Below, piece after piece: positions 6,713 to 14,591 of a stretch of DNA of 14,591 nt (position 1 is its first letter; each line of letters begins with the position of its first letter). The notes under the pieces were generated by a model. That model was not told the origin of the DNA. It saw only the letters and a list, made by a program, of their open reading frames with translations, and ran no database searches. The stretch covers positions 1 through 14,591 of the forward strand of contig WVWW01000250.1 of NCBI GenBank assembly GCA_011773795.1, given 5' to 3'. The DNA comes from Acidobacteriota bacterium (lineage in GTDB: Bacteria; Acidobacteriota; Polarisedimenticolia; Polarisedimenticolales; Polarisedimenticolaceae). A program made the translations under genes and the position numbers.

Positions 6713-8424
6713 TCAGCTGCGCAGCGCGTACCAGAAGATGCCCGGCAATCTCCACAGACCGGCGTCGGCCTCGAAGGCGACCATCCGTCTCGCTACCCGA
6801 TGGGCGTTCCTGTGGGTCACGAACCACGGCGGCTTGGGGAGCAGGTGCCGCTCGCCGTGCAGGAGCGCGCGGGGAAAAGGAAAGAAAGGACCGTACACCA
6901 CGGCCTTCTGCGCCGCGTCGAACAGGTGCGTGTTGTGCACCTTGCCGATGCCGCTCTGGATGTCTTGATAGGTGTGGCCGGGGAACGCGCCCCAGGGCGT
7001 GTCCTGCAACAGGTACCCCGCGCCCTGCCACAGGTTGAGACCCACCGTGCCGTAGCGCAACCCGGCAATGGCCTCGCTCAGGTGGGAGCCCAGGGTCTTG
7101 ATCGTCGCCGGATGCGCGATGATGTTGACGCCGAGCGTCCCGTGCAGCCGCTCGTTGCAGAACGCCACGGCGCGCTGCAGGTAGGCGACGGGGTCGTCGC
7201 TCGGGAGCGATGTCTGGGCGAGGACCGCGGCGAACACCTCTTCGTCGAAGAGCGAATCGACTTCGTCGGGATCGAGGTCGGTGATCAGCGTTCGCCCGCC
7301 CGGCTCGCTGTCGAGTCTTGCCGCCTGGGGATGACCCGCGGCGCGTCCCTGGCGCTGCTCCGCGGCGGGATAGTACGGGTGGCGCATCTCGGTCCTGCGG
7401 ATCACGTCCTGCAGTGCTCCCATCAGTTTCGCCGACCCGGACCAGTCCCGCGGCAGCACCAACACCTGACACGCGATGCAGTTGAATCCGCCGTTGTGGA
7501 ACTTCTGTGTGGCGAGGTGCTCCGCTTGGAACTCGAAGTCCGGTGCGCTCCAGGGCCCCGGCAGGACGATGGTGGGACTGACGTTCCCCAACTCGCTGGT
7601 AACGGGCTTGTCCGTCGCCGGCCGGTTGGCGGCCTTGCGTTGCTCGCCTTCGATGCCGCTCCCGAACACGATGGCGTCGTGCGTCTTGCCGCTGCCGGTG
7701 ATGTGGATCTCGTCGATGCCGGGGTGCGACACGAGGTAGGCGCCCACATCCGCGCCGCCGTAGGCGAGACGAACCCAGCCGGCCTCGACGAAGTCGGCGA
7801 AGACGTTTTCGAAGATGTTCCCGAGGTAGTCGTTGACCGGGTTCATCTTCAGCAGACAGACCTGCCCCATCGCGAACATCCGGTACAGCACGTCGAGAGG
7901 TCCGATACTCGCGATGTTCCCGGCGCCGAGGACGAGCGCGACCTTCCCTCGTGCCTGCGGCGACCTGTAGAACGAGCCCATGTGGTCGGTCAGGTTCTCC
8001 GGCGTCACTCCCGGCTCCATCCAGACCTCGGCGCGAATGCCGCTCGTCAACAGCCGGTCGCAGAGACTCCCCGGATAAACATCCACGATCACCTGCCCGT
8101 CGGGGCGAGTGCGGACGGAACCGGCGCCCAGACGCGGGTAGCGACCGCTCCGGATCGCTTCCAGCGTGGCGATCATCCGGTTGAGGCCGTGAAGCATCGC
8201 GTAGGGGCCGGACAGCCACTCCTCGCCCGCCAGCGGGGATCCTTCCGGTATGCGCTTGGCGTCGACCGCGGCGCGGACCCATTCCTCCGCGTGCCGAGCC
8301 GTCTTTTTCCTCAAGCGCTCGAAGTACGGGATCCTTTCCCCGACAGGCAACCGAGCCCAGGCGTCCTTGGCCTCGTTGAGCCTGGCAACGGAAGCGTCCA
8401 GTGCGTCTTTCGAGGTGGGTTCCG

Positions 8425-8428
<4 letters not shown>
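6713..8428 (-). CDS. Aldehyde dehydrogenase family protein (divergent, long)
   Basis: This 571-residue member of the NAD(P)+-dependent aldehyde dehydrogenase superfamily is longer than the usual ~490. The core signatures can be followed: K194 in LLKMNP (cofactor binding), ITGSGKT (243-249) for the GS turn, general-base E279 in SELGNVSP, and nucleophile C317 in GGFNC, aligned to the usual GQxC. The E-to-C spacing of 38 exceeds the typical 34. An extra C-terminal segment (about 500-571, 'FPFPRALLHGERHLLPKPPWFVTHRNAH') has no counterpart in standard enzymes and may bind a hydrophobic substrate or membrane. I chose ATG 8428 because it overlaps the ligase stop as ATGA; a GTG at 8434 is also in frame. 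It is the last gene of the operon and probably oxidises the aldehyde made by the lyase. It ends 11 bp from the convergent sulfatase. Confidence 0.85.
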
Positions 8429-10113
<1,685 letters not shown>

Positions 10114-10115
10114 CT

Positions 10116-11855
10116 CTACACCGAAAGCGAACCTTTGCGGAAGTCCGTCTTACCGATCCACGCGTTGACGACGACGGGGCGGCCCGCGGCGGCGAGGGTC
10201 TTGGCCTCCCCGAGAGCGGCATCGACCGCTCCATTCTCCGAGAGACGCACCCCGGCGGCGCCGAAACCTTTGGCCACCTCGTCGTAGTCGGTGCGCGCGA
10301 GCACCGTCGCCAGGTCGTCGCCGAAGATGTCCACCTGGTCCCGGGCGATCTGCGTCCAGCCCGCGTCGTTGCCGACGACGGCGATCACCGGCACGCCGTG
10401 GCGCACGAACGTGTCGAACTCCGCCAGGCTGAAGGCGGCGGAGCCGTCGCCGTAGAGCAGCCACACCTCGGCTTCGGGCCGGCACAGCTTCGCGCCGAGC
10501 GCGAAGCCGGCTCCGGGCCCCAGGGTTCCGAAGACCCCGGGGTCGAGCCACGAGAGCGGGGCGCGCGGCCGCACGACGTAGGACGCCGTCGCGACGAAGT
10601 CGCCCCCGTCGCCGACGAACACGGCGGCGTCGCTCGCGGCGGTTTCGATGGCGCGGCACAGCGCGATCGGATTCACCCCGTCGGTGACTCCGTCCGCCTG
10701 CTCCGCGATCTCGGTCTCCCGCGCGTCGTCGCGTGCGCGAAGCGTGTCGCGCCATGGCGTCCACCCGTCCCGCGCGCGGGACCTTCGGGACAACGCGATG
10801 AGCGTGTGCGCGGGGTCGGCTCGGATGCCCAGATCGGGCCGGCGGTTCTTCTTGAGATCAAGGCTGGAGCGGTTGATCGAGACGACCGGCGTCCGTCCCG
10901 GGATGCCTCGCCCGTAGTTCAGGCGGAAGTCGAAGGGCACCCCCGAGGCGATCACCAGGTCGGCCTCGCGCAGCGCCTTCCGCCGCGCGTGGCGCATGTG
11001 GAGCTCGTGGTCGCGACCGAGCAGGCCGCGCGCCATCCCCGAGAGATACGCCGGCACGCCCAGTCCCCCGACGGCGTCGGCGAGCGGGTCGGCCAGCTCG
11101 GGACTCTGCATGCTGCCGCTGCCGAGCAGGAGCACGGGCTTCGAGCTCGCGGCGAGCATCGACGCAAGTCGTTCGACCTTCCCGTTTTCCGGCTCGATGG
11201 CCGGGACCGAGCGTGGACGGGACGCGCCCTGCCTGGAGGACCCTCCAAAGACGCCCGCGAGGTGCCTTTCGACATACCACCGCTGCAGCCGGGCGCTCAT
11301 TCTCTTGGACGATCCGAGGCCGGCCTGGTGAAACTCACGGACCATCTCCTCCGGATAGAGCAGATCGAGCGGTGCCTCGAGGAAGACGGGGCCCGGGACC
11401 CCGCTGCGTGCCTCCGCGAATGCGCGTTCGATGGCGGGGACGAGGTCGCGCACCCGCTTGAGCGCCTTCAGCCACTTCACGTGCGGGCGCATCAGCGCGA
11501 CCTGGTCGATGTCCTGGAGCGAGCCGCGCCCCTGCAGCAGCGTCGCGGACGCGCCGCCGATCACCACGACGGGCGACTGCGCCAGCTGCGCGTTCTTGAC
11601 CGCCGTGATCGTGTTGGTGAGGCCGGGTCCGGCCGTCACGCAGGCGACTCCCGGCACCCCGGTGAGCCGCGCCACCGCGTCGGCCGCATAGACCGCGGTC
11701 GCCTCGTGACGCACGTCGACCACGCGCATCCCCGCGGCCTTGGCGCCGATCAGCAACGGGGAGATGTGCCCCCCGCACAGGGTGAAGACGAATCGCACCC
11801 CGTGCGCCGCCAGGGCCTCGGCCGCGACGCGGCCGCCGTGCTCGGGTTCGTTCAT
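10116..11855 (-). CDS. Thiamine-diphosphate enzyme, ILVBL/HACL2-like (probable 2-hydroxyacyl-CoA lyase)
   Basis: This 579-residue ThDP-dependent enzyme is of the acetolactate synthase/oxalyl-CoA decarboxylase fold: N-terminal PYR domain (1-170), central domain (~225-360) and C-terminal PP domain (~395-579). Catalytic E51 lies in RHEATA. The ThDP/Mg motif runs from GDG (469-471) to ND (496-497). Several stretches match what I remember of human ILVBL, now called 2-hydroxyacyl-CoA lyase 2: 'RWYVERHLAGVF' (192-203), 'NDAGWTQIARDQV' (496-508), 'TDYDEVAKGFGA' (522-533) and the C-terminus 'IGKTDFRKGSLSV'. No acetolactate synthase small subunit or branched-chain amino acid gene is nearby. Flanking ligase and aldehyde dehydrogenase genes fit cleavage of a 2-hydroxyacyl-CoA to formyl-CoA and an aldehyde one carbon shorter. 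Annotation as acetolactate synthase is the likely but probably wrong automatic call. Confidence 0.85.
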   Translation of the reverse strand: MNEPEHGGRVAAEALAAHGVRFVFTLCGGHISPLLIGAKAAGMRVVDVRHEATAVYAADAVARLTGVPGVACVTAGPGLTNTITAVKNAQLAQSPVVVIGGASATLLQGRGSLQDIDQVALMRPHVKWLKALKRVRDLVPAIERAFAEARSGVPGPVFLEAPLDLLYPEEMVREFHQAGLGSSKRMSARLQRWYVERHLAGVFGGSSRQGASRPRSVPAIEPENGKVERLASMLAASSKPVLLLGSGSMQSPELADPLADAVGGLGVPAYLSGMARGLLGRDHELHMRHARRKALREADLVIASGVPFDFRLNYGRGIPGRTPVVSINRSSLDLKKNRRPDLGIRADPAHTLIALSRRSRARDGWTPWRDTLRARDDARETEIAEQADGVTDGVNPIALCRAIETAASDAAVFVGDGGDFVATASYVVRPRAPLSWLDPGVFGTLGPGAGFALGAKLCRPEAEVWLLYGDGSAAFSLAEFDTFVRHGVPVIAVVGNDAGWTQIARDQVDIFGDDLATVLARTDYDEVAKGFGAAGVRLSENGAVDAALGEAKTLAAAGRPVVVNAWIGKTDFRKGSLSV

Positions 11856-11866
11856 ACTCTAACCGC

Positions 11867-12661
11867 TCAGCGCCGGTCGGAGAGCAACTCGCGTGCCTGC
11901 TCCATCAGCCGCGTGCCCCCGGGGACCCCTGCCCCATACGCCAGGACCGTCCCGTCACGATCGATCAACACCGAGGACGGCAACGATGCGACCCGATAGT
12001 CGCGATGGGCGGGCGAGTCGCCCTGACCCACCAGCGACGGGTATTCCAGGCCGTAGTAGTCGAGGAACTCCCGGATGTGATCGAGCTCGGCCTGCGGCTC
12101 CTCGCCGGTGTCGTAGAGCTTGGTGACGCCGATCACGTCGAGCCCGACGTCTCCGTACTCCGACCAGAGCTTCTTGAGCTCGGGGAACTCGGTGACGCAG
12201 GCGCTGCACGAGGTCGACCAGAAGTTCACCAGCGTCACTCGCCCACGGCTTTCGAAGCCCAACGGACTGCGCACTTTCGCCTCGAGGTTGAACGACGCCA
12301 GGAACGGTATCTCCGGTGCGACCCCTCCGGCCAGCGCATCCAGCGCCCGCTGTTCCTTGAGCTCGAGCGATCGAACAAACGTCCGCATGTGGACGACCGG
12401 ACCCGCGATCGCGACCACGATCACCGCCGCCACCAGCGCCACCCGCCGCTTCCAGAGGACGCCGCGCGCCTTGAGCAGCGTGAGCAAGGCAACGATCGAC
12501 ACGATCCCGCCGAATACGTGCGGGAACATCATCATCGCGTTGAACGTGCCGCGGCTTGCGAGGAGCACGACCACCACCGCAGCGAGGAGCAACAGGCCGC
12601 AGATCACCATCTCGCGGCGGGCCGCTCGAATGCGCGATGCACCTGGATCGGGCCCGTTCAT
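11867..12661 (-). CDS. TlpA/ResA-like thioredoxin with three predicted membrane helices
   Basis: This 264-residue protein has hydrophobic segments at about 18-36, 46-63 and 73-90, followed by a thioredoxin-fold domain (~115-264). The redox motif CSAC (152-155) lies in 'NFWSTSCSACVTEFPELKKLW', and the cis-proline is P228 in 'LPSSVLIDRDG'. The 'NFW...C..C..EFP.L..L' pattern is that of TlpA/ResA periplasmic thiol-disulfide oxidoreductases; multi-helix N-terminal anchors are less usual than one. The extra-cytoplasmic side of the domain is inferred. ATG 12661 has a -10-like TAGAAT 6 nt upstream and only a GGGG run before it. It heads the lyase-ligase-aldehyde dehydrogenase operon, with 11 bp to the lyase start, although a redox role in that pathway is not obvious. 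Confidence 0.83.
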   Translation of the reverse strand: MNGPDPGASRIRAARREMVICGLLLLAAVVVVLLASRGTFNAMMMFPHVFGGIVSIVALLTLLKARGVLWKRRVALVAAVIVVAIAGPVVHMRTFVRSLELKEQRALDALAGGVAPEIPFLASFNLEAKVRSPLGFESRGRVTLVNFWSTSCSACVTEFPELKKLWSEYGDVGLDVIGVTKLYDTGEEPQAELDHIREFLDYYGLEYPSLVGQGDSPAHRDYRVASLPSSVLIDRDGTVLAYGAGVPGGTRLMEQARELLSDRR

Positions 12662-12667
12662 GCCCCG

Positions 12668-12673
12668 ATTCTA
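12668..12673 (-). promoter_or_regulatory. Putative -10 element of the TlpA-lyase-ligase-ALDH operon
   Basis: TAGAAT on the minus strand matches the -10 consensus at five of six positions and ends 6 nt before the ATG of the TlpA-like gene. I see no good -35 at 16-19 bp. It lies in the 78-bp divergent gap shared with the pqiA-like gene. Confidence 0.35.
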
Positions 12674-12725
12674 CATCGAGCGGAAAGCCGGGCGTCGAGA
12701 TGCAACAAACCCGGACCCGGGGCGT

Positions 12726-12731
12726 TACAGT
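12726..12731 (+). promoter_or_regulatory. Putative -10 element of the pqiA-like gene
   Basis: TACAGT ends 8 nt before the ATG at 12740. The intervening ATTCACCC contains no Shine-Dalgarno sequence, so if this is the promoter the transcript is leaderless. The -35 region (CAACAA at 12703-12708 with 17-bp spacing) is weak. Confidence 0.35.
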
Positions 12732-12739
12732 ATTCACCC

Positions 12740-13714
12740 ATGCCCGACCCGTCCTCCAGCAAGAACGGCCCGGCTCGCGGCATCGCCGCCACGGTCGTCG
12801 TCGTCAGCGCGATCACGTTCGTCGTCTCGCTCGCCCTGCCCACGGTCACGTTCGACACGATCATCTCGGCCGAGGAGACCTACTCGATCTACGGCGGGAT
12901 CGAGAGCTTCTGGAAGGACGGCAACTACATCCTCGCGTCGATCGTCTTCCTGTTCTCGATCATTTTCCCGATCACCAAGCTGGTCGCGCTGAGCGTCATC
13001 CTGCTCCAACGGGGTTCGCGGGCGGCGCGACACCGCGCCGTGGAGTGGCTCGAGCTGCTCGGCAAGTGGTCGATGCTCGACGTGTTCATCATCTGCGTCT
13101 TCGTCGGCGCGATCCGGCTGGGGATCGCCCACGCGACGTCGAGACCGGGCATCTACCTGTTCGCGGCGGCCATCGCACTGTCGATGATCGGCACCGTCCT
13201 CGTCGGACGCTGGCTGTCGGACGGGAAACCGCGCCAACTGCAAGACACGCCCGCGCTGCGCTCCTGGCCGGCACGGATCTTGACCACGCTGGCTTCTGCG
13301 GCGCTCGTGATGGCGTTGATCAGCACGGTCCTTCAGGTCGAGCGCAAGCTCCTGTTCGTCCCGATCGTCAACAGCATCGATCTGCCGAAGACCGCCTGGG
13401 ACCTGGCGCAGAACGAGGAACGGTTCCTGGCGGTCGTGATGAGCCTGCTCGTCATCGCAACTGCGGGGCTCCGCGCGATCCTGATGCTCCGGTTGCGTTG
13501 GCTCGCGGGCGCCCGTCCTACCACTCTCCGTCGTGCGCTCCGACTCGACGAGTGGACGATGCTCGACGTGTTCGCGCTTGGCCTGGCGATCACCTACATC
13601 AAGCTGGCCGAGCTGACGACCACGACGTTGCTGCCGGGTTTCTGGTGGGTGATCGCCGCCGCGGTGCTCTCCACCGCCGACGCCTGGTGGTTCCGGCGTT
13701 CGGTGACGAGGTAG
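12740..13714 (+). CDS. pqiA: PqiA-family integral membrane protein (short)
   Basis: This 324-residue multi-helix inner-membrane protein is of the paraquat-inducible protein A family. Escherichia coli PqiA (about 417 residues) works with the MCE protein PqiB in envelope lipid transport. The internal duplication typical of the family is visible: 'GKWSMLDVFIICVFVGAIRLG' around 108-128 and 'DEWTMLDVFALGLAITYIKLA' around 270-290 are matching transmembrane repeats. Hydrophobic segments fall near 16-36, 64-88, 112-130, 138-155, 180-200, 229-250, 274-292 and 300-316. The cysteine-pair motifs of longer PqiA proteins are absent; only one cysteine is present. The ATG at 12740 follows the pattern of a leaderless start. 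An open frame continues upstream but it is antisense to the TlpA-like gene. No MCE-domain gene lies beside it in the window. Confidence 0.8.
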   Translation: MPDPSSSKNGPARGIAATVVVVSAITFVVSLALPTVTFDTIISAEETYSIYGGIESFWKDGNYILASIVFLFSIIFPITKLVALSVILLQRGSRAARHRAVEWLELLGKWSMLDVFIICVFVGAIRLGIAHATSRPGIYLFAAAIALSMIGTVLVGRWLSDGKPRQLQDTPALRSWPARILTTLASAALVMALISTVLQVERKLLFVPIVNSIDLPKTAWDLAQNEERFLAVVMSLLVIATAGLRAILMLRLRWLAGARPTTLRRALRLDEWTMLDVFALGLAITYIKLAELTTTTLLPGFWWVIAAAVLSTADAWWFRRSVTR

Positions 13715-13717
13715 CCG

Positions 13718-13742
13718 CCTATCTTCTCGACGTCGAGGTAGG
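13718..13742. other. Palindrome downstream of pqiA-like gene
   Basis: CTCGACGTCGAG (13726-13737) is a perfect 12-bp palindrome starting 11 bp after the pqiA stop, with a further CCTA (13718-13721) and TAGG (13739-13742) able to pair across an unequal bulge. It lies in the 87-bp gap between convergent genes. It could end transcripts or just protect their 3' ends, but there is no T-run on either strand, so I do not call an intrinsic terminator. Confidence 0.35.
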
Positions 13743-13801
13743 CACGATGGAGGAGGTGGTCGCGCCGGCGAAACTGGGCGACCCGGCCGGAGACTGAGTC
13801 C

Positions 13802-14206
13802 TCAGGCCCCCGCCAACTTCAACCCGCAGTGGACCGCGATCGGCGCGAAGTCCCGATCCGTCGTCAGCATCGCCAGGTCGTGCCGGATACACAACCTGGC
13901 CAGCAGAGCGTCGATGGTCCCGACCTGAAGTCCCTTCCGGCGGCACCGGTTCCTCAGATCCGCGGCGCCGATGTGATCGTCCAGATCAGGGGTGATCGCG
14001 GGCAACATCGAAAAGCGCTCGATGATGGTCTTCCTGGCCCTGGGACCGTGAAACCCCTGAAGGAGTTCCTGTAGAACCAAACCCGTCGTCACGACGAGAT
14101 CCCCGCGCCGGAGACTCGTCGCCAGCAGGTCGACTTCCGGAGTCTCTTGCGGCCGGCTGCGCCGGAGCGCCAGCGACCAGACGCTGGTATCGACAAAGAG
14201 ATTCAA
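13802..14206 (-). CDS. vapC: VapC-like PIN-domain ribonuclease toxin (module 2)
   Basis: This 134-residue PIN-domain toxin has acidic residues in order: D6 in MNLFVDTSVW, E47 in LVLQELLQGF, D99 in GTIDALLARL, and D117/D119 in LTTDRDF. The start is TTG at 14206-14204, which shares bases with the antitoxin's stop codon as TTGA and puts the protein start at the usual 'MNLFVDTSVW'. A longer frame reaches 14248 but would add 14 residues that are just the antitoxin tail in another frame. It belongs to a different VapC branch from the PIN protein at 1383. The RNA target cannot be inferred. Its 3' end faces the pqiA-like gene. Confidence 0.87.
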   Translation of the reverse strand: MNLFVDTSVWSLALRRSRPQETPEVDLLATSLRRGDLVVTTGLVLQELLQGFHGPRARKTIIERFSMLPAITPDLDDHIGAADLRNRCRRKGLQVGTIDALLARLCIRHDLAMLTTDRDFAPIAVHCGLKLAGA

Positions 14207-14403
14207 GATCTGGAGCGCGCGGATTTGTAATCGAAATCGGGAGCCCACTCGAAACGATCGAACAACTCGAGCAGCCCGGCTTGCTCGCGTCGCGCGATGA
14301 ACTCGTTGAGCGCCTTCGTGACGGCGGCCTTCTTCGTTTTTTCACCGCTTACCGCGAGCGCTCTTTCGATGAGGTTCGGATCAATCGCCAGGTTGGTCGC
14401 CAT
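14203..14403 (-). CDS. vapB: VapB-family antitoxin (module 2)
   Basis: This 66-residue antitoxin is of the small VapB type. An N-terminal strand plus helices ('MATNLAIDPNLIERALAVSG', then 'TKKAAVTKALNEFIARRE') gives DNA binding and dimerisation. The acidic/aromatic tail 'LFDRFEWAPDFDYKSARSRS' is the classic VapC-groove-binding end. The ATG at 14403 was chosen because AGGAG (14415-14411) lies 7 nt upstream and family members begin with M-x-T/R-T/N; the open frame reaching 14451 would read through the promoter and operator. It overlaps the toxin gene by 4 bp. I infer autorepression through the repeats just upstream. Confidence 0.87.
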   Translation of the reverse strand: MATNLAIDPNLIERALAVSGEKTKKAAVTKALNEFIARREQAGLLELFDRFEWAPDFDYKSARSRS

Positions 14404-14451
14404 GTGTAATCTCCTACACATATAGTTACACATCCTGAACGGATGGGTCAA
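14404..14451 (-). promoter_or_regulatory. Promoter and operator repeats of vapBC module 2
   Basis: On the minus strand TTGACC (14451-14446) is followed after 17 bp by TAACTA (14428-14423), a strong -35 and a weaker -10. On the plus strand the heptamer TACACAT occurs twice with 12-bp spacing (14415-14421 and 14427-14433). TGTGTAA (14403-14409) pairs as an inverted repeat with TTACACA (14426-14432). The repeats cover the -10, the transcription start and the AGGAG, so a VapB or VapBC complex bound here would block initiation. I infer autoregulation. Confidence 0.6.
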
Positions 14452-14487
14452 GCGATAGGCCCACCGACGAGTTTTCGACCGGAAACT

Positions 14488-14591
14488 TCAGACGTTTCGA
14501 TTCAGCGCTTCGATCGGATCCAGCCTCGCCGCCCGAACGGCGGGGTACAGGCCGAACAGCAGCCCGGTGCCCATGCACACGGTCACGGCCA
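14488..14591 (-). CDS. MacB/FtsX-type ABC transporter permease (C-terminal fragment)
   Basis: Only the last 33 codons are in the window, ending with TGA at 14490-14488. They read '...VTVCMGTGLLFGLYPAVRAARLDPIEALNRNV'. A final hydrophobic helix followed by 'GLYPAVRAARLDPIEAL' is the hallmark C-terminus of MacB/LolC/FtsX-like permeases, which form mechanotransmission or export complexes with an ATPase partner. The rest lies beyond the right edge. It is transcribed in the same direction as vapBC module 2, whose promoter lies 34 bp downstream of it, so read-through into the toxin-antitoxin genes is possible. The specific subfamily cannot be judged from this much. Confidence 0.8.
   Translation of the reverse strand, partial: AVTVCMGTGLLFGLYPAVRAARLDPIEALNRNV

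Noticed and set aside
6715..6724. GCTGCGCAGC palindrome between sulfatase and ALDH genes as terminator
   Set aside because: It falls inside the last codons of the ALDH gene and has no T-run; in GC-rich DNA such a 10-mer is expected by chance.
10116..11855. Acetolactate synthase large subunit (ilvB)
   Set aside because: No small subunit or branched-chain genes nearby, and the central insert and C-terminus match ILVBL/HACL2-like proteins better.
14207..14248. Longer N-terminus for the second VapC (14 more codons)
   Set aside because: It would lie wholly within the antitoxin gene in another frame, and the PIN domain starts at the TTG that overlaps the antitoxin stop.

Overview
The window is a gene-dense, very GC-rich stretch (roughly two-thirds G+C by eye) from a Gram-negative bacterium. 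The Gram-negative reading rests on a PqiA-family membrane protein, a lipoprotein-type M48 metalloprotease and a membrane-anchored sulfatase. A myxobacterial/deltaproteobacterial or similar high-GC soil or marine lineage fits the mix of gene types, but nothing here fixes the taxon. I see no rRNA, tRNA, CRISPR array, insertion sequence or phage gene.

Left part (1-4169). The window opens inside a GT39-type membrane glycosyltransferase (+). Next to it, on the minus strand, is a compact vapBC-like toxin-antitoxin pair whose -10 element, palindromic operator and start codon coincide. A 285-bp gene-free stretch (2077-2361) follows and holds a 23-bp inverted repeat of unknown origin. Beyond it lies a minus-strand operon, hpt (hypoxanthine phosphoribosyltransferase) followed by an M48/TPR lipoprotein protease, joined by an ATGA overlap.

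Centre (4170-6701). Divergent from hpt is a plus-strand adenine deaminase-type amidohydrolase. Together the pair can run adenine to hypoxanthine to IMP. The deaminase is overlapped (TTGA) by a membrane-anchored sulfatase.

Right part (6713-12661). A four-gene minus-strand operon reads, in transcription order: a membrane-anchored TlpA-like thioredoxin, a thiamine-diphosphate enzyme very like human ILVBL/HACL2 (2-hydroxyacyl-CoA lyase), an AMP-forming acyl-CoA ligase, and an unusual 571-aa aldehyde dehydrogenase. The last three match, step for step, the eukaryotic alpha-oxidation route for 2-hydroxy fatty acids: activation to CoA, one-carbon cleavage to a fatty aldehyde plus formyl-CoA, then aldehyde oxidation. 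This is the most interesting hypothesis in the window.

Far right (12740-14591). Divergent from the TlpA gene is a short orphan PqiA-like protein. A second, unrelated vapBC module with its own repeat-rich operator follows, and then the C-terminal end of a MacB/FtsX-type ABC transporter permease.

A recurring feature is that plausible -10 hexamers lie only 6-8 nt upstream of the start codon for vapB1, hpt, the TlpA gene and pqiA. This suggests leaderless transcripts for first genes, while internal genes rely on Shine-Dalgarno sites or stop/start overlap.
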